NCBI GenBank assembly: GCA_937880335.1
Contig: CALFLJ010000152.1
Coordinates: forward strand, 1-13,378
DNA length: 13,378 bases
Direction: 5' to 3'
Source of the DNA: an uncultured Succinatimonas sp.
GTDB lineage: Bacteria; Pseudomonadota; Gammaproteobacteria; Enterobacterales; Succinivibrionaceae
The position numbers and the translations under genes are program-made. The notes beneath the pieces were generated by a model. That model saw only the letters and a list, made by a program, of their open reading frames with translations, made no database searches and had not been told where the DNA came from. How positions within the stretch are numbered: the stretch's first letter is position 1; every line of letters begins with the position of its first letter. This document shows, in pieces, positions 6,951-13,378 of this stretch.

Positions 6951-7278
6951 AAATAGCTACCAATGCAAAAGCTCCAAGCTTATAAATGCTATCCCATAAT
7001 TCGAGATCTTTTATAAGTCTGTTGAGATACCGTTGCCTTAACAGGTAAGCATCCTCTAGGCTTTTGCAATGTCCCAATTCAACTCCCAAAGGAATATCTT
7101 CAGCTTGGGCTTTTTTTATATAAAGCTCAAGTTTGTTTTTAAGCCAAAGTTTTGCTTTTGGGGTTAAAGAGCTTTTATTTATATACTCACCCATTGCTTT
7201 ATAAGGTTCAAGATCGTTTAAAGTATAAATAATTGCTTGTTTTAACTTATTTGGGGTTACAAAAGGAAATTTGATCAT
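6922..7278 (-). CDS. Small tail-anchored membrane protein, function unknown
   Basis: The 118 residues are mostly charged and helical, with Lys/Leu-rich stretches (38-58, 78-95), then a single hydrophobic segment at about 99-116 that ends two residues before the stop. This is the layout of a tail-anchored inner-membrane protein with its bulk in the cytoplasm. The start overlaps the preceding lipoprotein stop as ATGA and no ribosome site of its own is seen, so translation is probably coupled. The last 29 bases overlap the end of the convergent aminotransferase gene, with no terminator between them. I recognise no family. Confidence 0.7.
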   Translation of the reverse strand: MIKFPFVTPNKLKQAIIYTLNDLEPYKAMGEYINKSSLTPKAKLWLKNKLELYIKKAQAEDIPLGVELGHCKSLEDAYLLRQRYLNRLIKDLELWDSIYKLGAFALVAIFMVLLLQNI

Positions 7279-7793
7279 TTAGTTTTTTTTAGAACCTCTA
7301 GATAATAATCTCCTTGTACTGTTTGTATTATTCTATAGAGTTTATTTAGATTTCCTTTGTAAGTTATAGAGTAAAGGATCCCTGTGTTGTTGTTTTTAGC
7401 CATAAATAAGACACTATCTATACCTAATGTACGTGCCTTTATTCTACAGATTCCTTTTTCAACCTCAGGACCTTGAGTAATTTCATTTATGTCATGTACA
7501 AAGTTATTTGCAGCAAGCTTACAACTTTCATCTAAGGTTCTAAAGTAAGATGCCACAGAAATTGTCAGAAGGTTATTTTCATATACCGCTGTAAGGTGCG
7601 ATGGTATGTTTGAATCTACCCCTGAAAAAGAGGTTATTTCAAAAATAAGAGGCAAATCTATAGAAAAGGCTTGGGTGTGAATCCTTTGAGTCTCACCGTA
7701 ATCAATGCTAGGTTCAGGGGCAGGTTCACTAGAACATGCTGACAATAAAAGGGTCGCCCCAAAAGCGACCCCTGCTAATAATTTTGAATACAT
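7275..7793 (-). CDS. Predicted lipoprotein downstream of ssb
   Basis: The 172-residue product starts MYSKLLAGVAFGATLLLSAC: a lipoprotein signal peptide with lipobox LSAC and lipidated Cys20. Ser at +2 predicts outer-membrane sorting. The mature part begins with a short Ser/Pro/Glu-rich spacer and continues as alternating strands and helices (FSIDLPLIFEITSF, then VLFMAKNNNTGILYSITYKG). This loosely recalls PsbP/DcrB-type folds, an inference only. C91 and C116 could form a disulfide. I chose the ATG at 7791-7793 although the frame is open 10 codons further up, because only this start gives a proper signal peptide. It sits one base after the ssb stop (TAATATG), with no ribosome site, so re-initiation after ssb is likely. 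A terminator-like hairpin lies within codons 7-16. Confidence 0.78.
   Translation of the reverse strand: MYSKLLAGVAFGATLLLSACSSEPAPEPSIDYGETQRIHTQAFSIDLPLIFEITSFSGVDSNIPSHLTAVYENNLLTISVASYFRTLDESCKLAANNFVHDINEITQGPEVEKGICRIKARTLGIDSVLFMAKNNNTGILYSITYKGNLNKLYRIIQTVQGDYYLEVLKKTK
7744..7773 (-). terminator. Terminator-like hairpin inside the lipoprotein signal-peptide codons
   Basis: On the minus strand AGGGGTCGC (7773 to 7765) pairs with GCGACCCTT (7757 to 7749) over 9 bp (one G-U), with a TTTTGGG loop, followed by TTTTATT. The core GGGTCGC/GCGACCC is perfect and GC-rich in an AT-rich gene. It begins about 22 bases past the ssb stop, exactly where an ssb terminator would be expected, yet it also encodes residues 7-16 of the next protein. 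It could end most ssb transcripts and limit expression of the two downstream genes. Confidence 0.65.
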
Positions 7794-7794
7794 A

Positions 7795-8652
7795 TTAGAA
7801 CGGTAAACTATCATCCATATCAATAGGAGGCTCTCTTGGAGTTTCGCTTGCTACAGGAGATGCTGACTCTGCCTTTGGACTTTGAGAGGTTCGTGTAAAA
7901 TCCGGACCAAAATCGTTTAAAGCTTCATTTTGTTTTTTAGAGGCCATCTCATAAGGTTTTTGATCTGTTTTTTGTATATAGTTCAGGTTATTCCCTTGAG
8001 CATAGTTTGAATTGCTGTTTCCATTTTGCTGGTTGCCGTAAGGGGTATTGCCAGAATTTACCTGGTTATAGCTATTAGAGGTATTATTACGGCCATAGCT
8101 GTTTCCATAATTATTTTGGCCATAATTATTTGCAGAGCCAGCATTGCCATAGCTATTACCAAAATTACTCTGACCATAGACATTAGATGAATTACCCTGA
8201 CCATAACTATTTGCTGAGTAACCATTGTTGTATGAATTACGATTACCGCCATAATTTGAATCAGATGAATTATCATAGGTATATTGGTTTTGGGCATCCT
8301 GATTTTGAGGACGACCGCCTAACATTAAAAGACCATTATAGTTTTCAAGTACAACTTCGGTTGAATAGTGTTTCTGGCCATCTTTTTCGTAGGTGGTAGT
8401 ACGGAGTTTGCCTTCAATATGTACCTGAGATCCCTTATGAAGGTATCTACTTACGGTTTCAGCATTACGTCCAAAAGCTACACAACGGACCCATTCTGTA
8501 CTTTCAACTAATTCATTAGTCTGTTGATTACGTCTATACTCATTGATTGCCAATGAAAATGAAGCAACTTGGGTACCTGATGGTGTGCTACGTATTTGCG
8601 GCTCACTTCCTAAATTTCCAATTAACATTACCTTGTTGTACCCACCAGCCAT
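7795..8652 (-). CDS. ssb: Single-stranded DNA-binding protein with extended low-complexity linker
   Basis: Binds single-stranded DNA as a tetramer and recruits replication and repair partners in the cytoplasm. The OB fold occupies about residues 1-112 (MAGGYNKVMLIGNLGSEPQI at the start, STEWVRCVAFG, then YLHKGSQVHIEGKLRT). The DNA-stacking positions of E. coli Trp54, Phe60 and Trp88 are W54, F60 and Y88 here. The C-terminal DMDDSLPF is the acidic partner-binding tip. The protein is 285 residues against about 178 in E. coli. The extra length is all in the linker, which is rich in Asn, Gly, Ser, Tyr and Gln with NSYG/NNYG-like repeats. AAAGGAG (8661-8667), eight bases before ATG, supports the start. 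No LexA box was seen upstream. It heads a three-gene unit with the lipoprotein and the tail-anchored protein. Confidence 0.96.
   Translation of the reverse strand: MAGGYNKVMLIGNLGSEPQIRSTPSGTQVASFSLAINEYRRNQQTNELVESTEWVRCVAFGRNAETVSRYLHKGSQVHIEGKLRTTTYEKDGQKHYSTEVVLENYNGLLMLGGRPQNQDAQNQYTYDNSSDSNYGGNRNSYNNGYSANSYGQGNSSNVYGQSNFGNSYGNAGSANNYGQNNYGNSYGRNNTSNSYNQVNSGNTPYGNQQNGNSNSNYAQGNNLNYIQKTDQKPYEMASKKQNEALNDFGPDFTRTSQSPKAESASPVASETPREPPIDMDDSLPF
7984..8313 (-). repeat. Degenerate Asn/Gly/Ser/Tyr repeats in the SSB linker
   Basis: Residues 114-223 of SSB consist of short imperfect units such as NSYGQ, NVYGQ, NNYGQ and NSYGR. At DNA level variants of one unit (on the plus strand CCATAGCTATTACC and CCATAATTATTTGC) recur many times. 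Such tandem-like DNA is prone to slippage, so linker length may vary between strains. There is almost no charge across the tract and Lys is absent from it. Confidence 0.8.
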
Positions 8653-8854
8653 ATAAAATGCTCCTTTGGGCTAAAAGTATTGTAAAATCAATAAGTAAAA
8701 TTAATATATAAATTTTTTTGTATTAACCATTTTAGCAAAGTAGGGAATAATTTTAAACATAAGTTTAAATATGTAGGTATTGTTATTTTGAAAGTTTTTT
8801 TATGATAAATTTTAAAATAGTGTAAATAGTTAATTTTGAAAATTCATTTAATAG

Positions 8855-9792
8855 ATGTTTAGAGAAAGTAAATTAAAATCCTGCAATGATTTTAATATAT
8901 TGATTGGTGTTTTTTGTGCTATAGCATGTGAGACTTTCTATGGTTTAAGTTATGTTATCACAAAAGAAGCTTTAGCTTATTCTGATGAGTTTACTTTGCT
9001 TGGCTGGCGTTTTTTTACTGCCTTTTTGGTTATAAATATCTTTGTTAGATTGGGAGTTTTGAAGAAAAGGAAAAAATTTTAAGCCACTAGTTTTGGTTGG
9101 TTTTTTTTTGTCCTTGTCTTTATTTTGCTTTCGAAACATTAGGAATTAGCAATACATCAGCATCTGAAAGTGGTGTGTTTTTAGCCTGTATTCCAGTTTC
9201 TGCCTTAATTGCATCTTTTTTAATTTTAAATAAGAAACCAAATCCTATGCAGGTAGGCGGGATATTTATAACTTTTGCTGGAGTAATTTTAACTGTATTA
9301 AGCTTAAGTGTCTCCTCAAGTTTTTCTGTGCCAGGCTATGTATTCTTATTTACAGCAGTGATTTCGTATGCTTTGTACACAGTCTTTGTTGAAAAAGCCT
9401 CTACGTATAAAGGATCTGAGATAACCTATGTTATGTTAGGTTCAGGTGCAATAGTTTTTTTGGTAATTTTATTTATTAATGGTTTATATAACAATAACAT
9501 AACATATGTACTTACCTTACCTTTCAAGGAAATCAAATATCTTTATGCCGTATTATTTCTAGGTGTTTTTTCATCTATATTAGCTTTTTTTCTTTCAAAT
9601 ATAGCAATTGCAAAAATAGGGGTTAACAAAACTGCATCTTTTATCGGAATTTCTACAATAGTTTCAATAATTGCAGGAAATATATTTTTAGAAGAGAGTT
9701 TTACTGTTTATCAGATTGCAGGAGCCATTATTATAGTCATGGGCGTATACCTGGCCAATAAGAACAATTCAAAAAAATCAAAACATTTTTGA
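8855..9792 (+). pseudogene. DMT/EamA-family transporter, broken by two frameshifts
   Basis: Two consecutive open frames (8855-9082 and about 9097-9792) together make one EamA-type carrier with about ten membrane segments and roughly 311 residues after correction, a normal length. The first part holds the opening helices (FYGLSYVITKEALAYSDEF). The second has FETLGISNTSASESG, family-typical for the end of the first repeat, and EESFTVYQIAGAIIIVMGVY near the C-terminus. The linking peptide NFKPLVLVGFF is encoded in the third frame, so two single-base changes are needed: one in the A6 run at 9071-9076 and one in the T9 run at 9101-9109. Removing one base from each restores the gene. It is either a real pseudogene or an artefact of homopolymer sequencing. 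Substrate unknown. No ribosome site is obvious at the ATG. Confidence 0.85.
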
Positions 9793-9799
9793 GTAATAA

Positions 9800-9823
9800 A
9801 AAACCCGGCCTTTGCCGGGTTTT
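9800..9823. terminator. Bidirectional terminator between the transporter and por operon
   Basis: AAAACCCGGC at 9800-9809 pairs perfectly with GCCGGGTTTT at 9814-9823 around a CTTT tetraloop. On the plus strand it ends in TTTTCTT, on the minus strand in TTTTTTATT, so it serves both the transporter remnant (stop at 9792) and the por operon, whose last stop is at 9862. Confidence 0.92.
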
Positions 9824-9861
9824 CTTAGAATGCGAAATTTAATTTTCGTATTTCTTTTAGA

Positions 9862-11490
9862 TTAGATCTGCTCAGGTACCATCTCAATGTGACCACAAGG
9901 ACACTCTTGAGCACAAACACCACAGCCTTTGCAGTAGTCGTAATTAAACTCATACCCCTTACCTGGACCAAGCTTAACAACAGCACTATCTGGGCATACA
10001 CCGTAGCAGTTGTCGCATTCCATACAGTTACCGCAGGATAAGCAACGACGGGCCTCGAAGATTGCGTTCTCTTCGGTAAGACCGTGTTGAACCTCATCGA
10101 AGGTATTAGTACGACGGGCAACCTCAAGCTCTGCACGAACAGTCTTAGGAGCATCGGTGTAGTACCAAGGATGCATATCCTCAAACTTAGCATCAGGGTT
10201 CTTAGGTTGCTTCTTGTAGACCTGACCCTTTAAGTAAGCGTTAACACCACGAGCTGCGTTCTTGCCCATGCCAATGGCGTGGGTTACAGTACGATCGTTA
10301 GTTGCAACGTCACCTGCAGCAAAGATACCGTCAATGGAGGTCATCATGGTCTCAGGATCGACAACAATGCTGTCGCGTTCCATGTTTAAGCCTTGAAGCT
10401 TCTGTAAGATGTCCTTCTCAACGTTCTGGCCGATAGCTAAAACTACAGCATCAGCAGGAAGTTCTTCGTATTCGCCTGTAGGCTGTGGATAACCATTCTC
10501 GTCTAAAGCCATCTTCTCAATCTTGAGAGAGTCCTTAGTTGCGCCGGAAATGGTTGATAACCACTTAACCTGAATACCCTCAGCGATAGCTGCATCCATC
10601 TCTTCCTCATTAGCCGGCATCTTATCGCGGTTACGACGATAAACGATAACTGGCTCAGCACCAATACGGCGTAAGGAACGAGCGACGTCAACTGCAGTGT
10701 TACCACCACCGTAAACAGCTACACGACGAGCAATTTGAATTTCGCCTGTGGTCTCAATCTCACCTAAAACATTTAAAGCGTTTAAGATCTTGTTGGTGTC
10801 ACCCTGTGGGATATCAACATTCTGAGAAATACCAGCACCGGTTGTGATGATAACAGCATCATACTTACCAGCCTTCTTCTCAGCTTCGATATCAGAGATC
10901 TTACGACCACACTCAATGGTAACGCCCATATCTTCGATACGCTTAATTTCAGCGTCAAGAATATTACGTGGTAAACGATATACAGGGATACCGTAACGCA
11001 TCATACCGCCAGCCTGCTCTGCCTGCTCGACAACATGAACAGTGTGACCGTAGTGGCGTAAGTGATAAGCTGCAGATAAACCGCCTGGGCCTGCACCGAT
11101 AACTAAGATCTTCTTACCAGTTTCTTTTACAGGACGCTTGAAGGCTAACTTGTGCTCTAAAGCGTAGTCGCCTAAGAAACGTTCGACAGAGTTGATACCT
11201 ACGGATTCATCTAAGAAGCCACGGTTGCACTTGCCTTCACAGGTGTGGTAGCAAACACGACCCATACATGCAGGCATTGGGTTCTCTTCAGTGAGAACAC
11301 GCCAGGCGTGCTCATAGTCACCCTCAGCTGCGTAGTAGAGCCACTGCTGAATGTTTTCACCAGCTGGGCACTGCTTGTTGCAAGGCGGGAGCTTGAAAAC
11401 ATTTACCGGGCGCAGGGTACGCCATGAACCGGTGTGGTTAGCTAAAGAGGTACCCGGTTCAAGGGTAACAGCGAAAGATTTCTTTAACAT
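9862..11490 (-). CDS. GltD-like FAD/NAD(P) oxidoreductase fused to a 2[4Fe-4S] ferredoxin domain
   Basis: The 542-residue product has three parts. An N-terminal Fe-S region carries C37, C41, C75, C80, C84 and C88. A two-nucleotide-domain flavoprotein core has the FAD site GAGPGG (132-137), the NAD(P) site GGGNTAVDVA (261-270) and the second FAD motif GIFAAGDVA (388-396). A C-terminal ferredoxin has CxxCxxCxxxCP at C489-C499 and again at C520-C530, plus extra C483 and C486. The core is the glutamate-synthase small-subunit fold, but no large subunit is present and the gene is third in a POR operon. I infer that it passes electrons from POR through the ferredoxin domain to FAD and NAD(P). AAGGAG (11501-11506), overlapping the porB stop, supports the start. 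The name gltD would be misleading. Confidence 0.9.
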   Translation of the reverse strand: MLKKSFAVTLEPGTSLANHTGSWRTLRPVNVFKLPPCNKQCPAGENIQQWLYYAAEGDYEHAWRVLTEENPMPACMGRVCYHTCEGKCNRGFLDESVGINSVERFLGDYALEHKLAFKRPVKETGKKILVIGAGPGGLSAAYHLRHYGHTVHVVEQAEQAGGMMRYGIPVYRLPRNILDAEIKRIEDMGVTIECGRKISDIEAEKKAGKYDAVIITTGAGISQNVDIPQGDTNKILNALNVLGEIETTGEIQIARRVAVYGGGNTAVDVARSLRRIGAEPVIVYRRNRDKMPANEEEMDAAIAEGIQVKWLSTISGATKDSLKIEKMALDENGYPQPTGEYEELPADAVVLAIGQNVEKDILQKLQGLNMERDSIVVDPETMMTSIDGIFAAGDVATNDRTVTHAIGMGKNAARGVNAYLKGQVYKKQPKNPDAKFEDMHPWYYTDAPKTVRAELEVARRTNTFDEVQHGLTEENAIFEARRCLSCGNCMECDNCYGVCPDSAVVKLGPGKGYEFNYDYCKGCGVCAQECPCGHIEMVPEQI

Positions 11491-11504
11491 GATTTGAATA
11501 CTCC

Positions 11505-12566
11505 TTATACGCGGTTGCTGCGCTCGTAAGCCTGAATTGCAGTAGGTACACCATTAGGCTCATCATCACCCATAAGACCGAAGTTCTTAATATTGGTGTC
11601 GCATAAAGCTTGCAGACGGGCTACAACGTTCGGATCGGCTTTCTTACCGGTTAAGTGGGCATAACGACGCTGCATCTTTAAGTAGTTGAGAACAGGCTGT
11701 TTCTGACGAATCTTGCGTACAGAAGTGATCTTGCCATACTCAGCTTCAAATACAGGGTAGAAGCCAGTTTCCATAGCGGTACGTGCAACAGTAACAGTAG
11801 AGTTAGAAGCCAAGCCCCAACCTAATGGGCATGGTACTAAGACCTGAATGTAGCGAGCACCGTGGAAGGACATAGCCTTAGTTACCTTGGCCTCAAGATC
11901 ACGGAGATCTGCAACAGTTGCAGTTGCAACGTAAGGAATACCGTGAGCCATAGCGATAAGAGGTACAGATTTACCACGACCCCAATCAGCACCTGGATGC
12001 TCACCAACTAACTGAGTGGTAGCGGTACGGGCAGATGGAGGGGTTGCAGATGAACGCTGAACACCAGTGTTCATGTATGCTTCGTTATCGTAGCAGATGT
12101 ATAAAACGTCATCGTTACGCTCGAACATACCTGATAAAGGACCAAAGCCAATATCGGTAGTACCACCGTCACCACCTTGGGCAATGATGCGAGGAACGTT
12201 TTCATCGCCATTTTTAGCAGCACGAACACGAGCTGCAGCAGCTAAACCTGAACCTACAGCAGCTGTGTTACCAAAGAGTGAGTGAACCCAAGGTAAACGC
12301 CAAGCTGATTCAGGATATGGGGTTGAGAATACTTCCAAGCAACCTGTAGCGTTAACAACCATGATCTGGCCGTTTGTTGCACGCATTGCAGCGTCAATTG
12401 CGTAGCGGGCACCTAAAGCCTCACCACAACCCTGACAGGCACGGTGACCGGAAATTAAAGAATTAGGACGGTCGACAGATGCCTGTGTTGAACGCATAGC
12501 CGGGTTTAAAAGACGGTTACCTACAGTGTTGGAACCGGTCTGGTAAAATTTGATTTGATCTAACAT
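11505..12566 (-). CDS. porB: 2-oxoacid (pyruvate):ferredoxin oxidoreductase, beta (TPP-binding) subunit
   Basis: Binds thiamine diphosphate and a proximal [4Fe-4S] cluster, and works with PorA in CoA-dependent oxidative decarboxylation of a 2-oxoacid. Visible are C44-x2-C47 (HRACQGCGEALGAR), C76 (NATGCLEVFSTPYPESAW) and C246 (VPCPLGW) as cluster ligands, plus the TPP/Mg motif from GGDGGTTDIG (131-140) to DNEAYMNTG (160-168). The 353-residue length is near the upper end for beta subunits. GGGAG at 12574-12578, seven bases before ATG, supports the start, and it begins 15 bases after porA. Pyruvate is the likely substrate from the close fit to PorB motifs, but other 2-oxoacids cannot be excluded. 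Confidence 0.93.
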   Translation of the reverse strand: MLDQIKFYQTGSNTVGNRLLNPAMRSTQASVDRPNSLISGHRACQGCGEALGARYAIDAAMRATNGQIMVVNATGCLEVFSTPYPESAWRLPWVHSLFGNTAAVGSGLAAAARVRAAKNGDENVPRIIAQGGDGGTTDIGFGPLSGMFERNDDVLYICYDNEAYMNTGVQRSSATPPSARTATTQLVGEHPGADWGRGKSVPLIAMAHGIPYVATATVADLRDLEAKVTKAMSFHGARYIQVLVPCPLGWGLASNSTVTVARTAMETGFYPVFEAEYGKITSVRKIRQKQPVLNYLKMQRRYAHLTGKKADPNVVARLQALCDTNIKNFGLMGDDEPNGVPTAIQAYERSNRV

Positions 12567-12581
12567 TTTTTATCTCCCGGA

Positions 12582-13378
12582 TTAAGCGTTTTTGACCGAA
12601 GCTTCAAGCTGAGAAGCGGTAAGCGGACCTTGTGGGAAGGTTACGCCTTCAGCGTCTTTGGTGTAGCCGTTTAAGACATTAGCATCAATGTCAAACCAGG
12701 TGAATTCCTCGGTGAACTTACCTGCAAGGGCATGTTTTACAATGCCGTTGATGGTAGTACCGTAAATAGCACGACCGCCTAAGCCGCATACAGCAGTCTT
12801 AACGTCGCAATTGGTGCCTTCCATAGCACGCTTAACCTCAGGGCAAACAATACCACGAGCACCGAAGGAGAATGCACGCTCCAAGCAGATTACCTGCTTG
12901 GTGTCACCGATTGCCTCACGTAATGCTGCATATGGGAATGGACGGAAGGACTTCAAGGAAATGATACCAACATTGATACCTTCCTTCTTTAAGCGATCAA
13001 TCTCGTCCTTAGCAGTACCAACAGTAGAACCCATAATGATGAGTTTAAGATCTGCATTCTCGCAGTTGTAGCACTCAAGTAAGCCACCAGACTTAGAACC
13101 TGTTAACTTACGATACTCTTCGGTAACCTCTGTGATTACGTCTAAAGCTTTGGCCATCTTGCGTTGCTGTAAGAAACGAACCTCAGTAAAGGCCTCAGGA
13201 CCAACCATAGCGCCAATGGAAACAGGCTCTTTGGTGGTTAAGAATTCCTTAGGCTCATAAGGAGGTAAGAATGCGTCAATTTGCTCCTGAGTTGGAATGT
13301 CTAAACGTTCAAAAGCGTGGGTTAGAACGAAGCCGTCCATACAAACCATAACAGGAAGACCAACCTTCTCTGCAATCT
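12582..13378 (-). CDS. porA: 2-oxoacid (pyruvate):ferredoxin oxidoreductase, alpha subunit (5' part missing)
   Basis: The frame is open to the window edge, giving about 264 C-terminal residues. The beginning, including the first pyrimidine-binding TPP domain, lies beyond it. The internal ATG at 13347-13349 is not the start, since the upstream codons read IAEKVGLPV, which flows into MVCMDGFVLTHAFE, a conserved PorA segment. Next come the LECYNCENADLKLIIMGSTVGTA-type domain II region (about 100 residues from this ATG), the SLKSFRPFPYAALREAI segment, the ERAFSFGARG motif and GLGGRAIYG near the C-terminus. The alpha subunit has no Fe-S cysteines, as usual. It is first of the visible genes in the operon porA-porB-flavoprotein; gamma and delta subunit genes, if present, would lie upstream outside the window. 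Confidence 0.92.
   Translation of the reverse strand, partial: IAEKVGLPVMVCMDGFVLTHAFERLDIPTQEQIDAFLPPYEPKEFLTTKEPVSIGAMVGPEAFTEVRFLQQRKMAKALDVITEVTEEYRKLTGSKSGGLLECYNCENADLKLIIMGSTVGTAKDEIDRLKKEGINVGIISLKSFRPFPYAALREAIGDTKQVICLERAFSFGARGIVCPEVKRAMEGTNCDVKTAVCGLGGRAIYGTTINGIVKHALAGKFTEEFTWFDIDANVLNGYTKDAEGVTFPQGPLTASQLEASVKNA

Noticed and set aside
8058..8297. Met/Ile-rich open frames within ssb, both strands
   Set aside because: They are read-outs of the repetitive Asn/Ser/Tyr linker in other frames and have no start signals.
9825..10193. Long minus-strand open frame overlapping the flavoprotein gene
   Set aside because: It is a second frame of a gene whose own frame carries all Fe-S and nucleotide-binding motifs; its protein is a low-complexity Val/Leu/Arg shadow. 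The same holds for short frames at 10503-10709, 11211-11427, 12097-12285 and 12811-13071.
9862..11490. Glutamate synthase small subunit (gltD)
   Set aside because: The core fold fits, but there is no gltB and there is an additional ferredoxin domain, within a por operon.

Overview
The window looks like chromosome from a low-GC, anaerobic gammaproteobacterium. Three things suggest this: a GlnA of the adenylylated GSI-beta type with the NLYDLPPEE site, an SSB whose OB fold aligns well with the E. coli protein, and a pyruvate/2-oxoacid:ferredoxin oxidoreductase (POR) operon, which is typical of fermentative gut or rumen lineages. A member of or near the Succinivibrionaceae is a reasonable guess, but no marker here proves it.

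Layout. (1) 1-3000: glnA (minus strand) with a strong terminator, followed upstream by about 1.1 kb of very AT-rich sequence with no convincing gene. (2) 3000-5290: an accessory patch holding a GNAT acetyltransferase, an intact small lipoprotein that overlaps a truncated Mu-like tail gene (gpP), a truncated ISL3-type transposase, and an unrecognised broken reading frame lying in a GC-richer island. These are remains of mobile elements. (3) 5470-6950: a class III aminotransferase on the plus strand, with a good candidate promoter and a long leader that can fold into a nested hairpin. (4) 6922-8652: a minus-strand operon of ssb (with an unusually long prion-like linker), a lipoprotein, and a small tail-anchored protein. 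A terminator-like hairpin sits inside the lipoprotein signal-peptide codons. (5) 8855-9792: a DMT/EamA transporter broken by two homopolymer frameshifts. (6) 9800-13378: a bidirectional terminator, then the minus-strand por operon: porA (cut by the window edge), porB, and a GltD-like flavoprotein fused to a 2[4Fe-4S] ferredoxin domain. The third gene probably supplies the missing delta (ferredoxin) function and connects POR to NAD(P)H.

How the genes work together. The por operon carries out oxidative decarboxylation of pyruvate (or another 2-oxoacid), and electrons probably pass through the ferredoxin domain to a flavin/NAD(P) module. GlnA assimilates ammonium. SSB serves replication and repair. 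The remaining genes (acetyltransferase, aminotransferase, transporter, lipoproteins) have no substrate that can be read from the sequence. The por genes are visibly richer in GC than the rest of the window, fitting high expression or a different codon bias.

No CRISPR array, tRNA, rRNA or complete mobile element was found. The most unusual signals are the terminator-in-signal-peptide arrangement after ssb, the structured leader before the aminotransferase, and the POR-flavoprotein-ferredoxin fusion.
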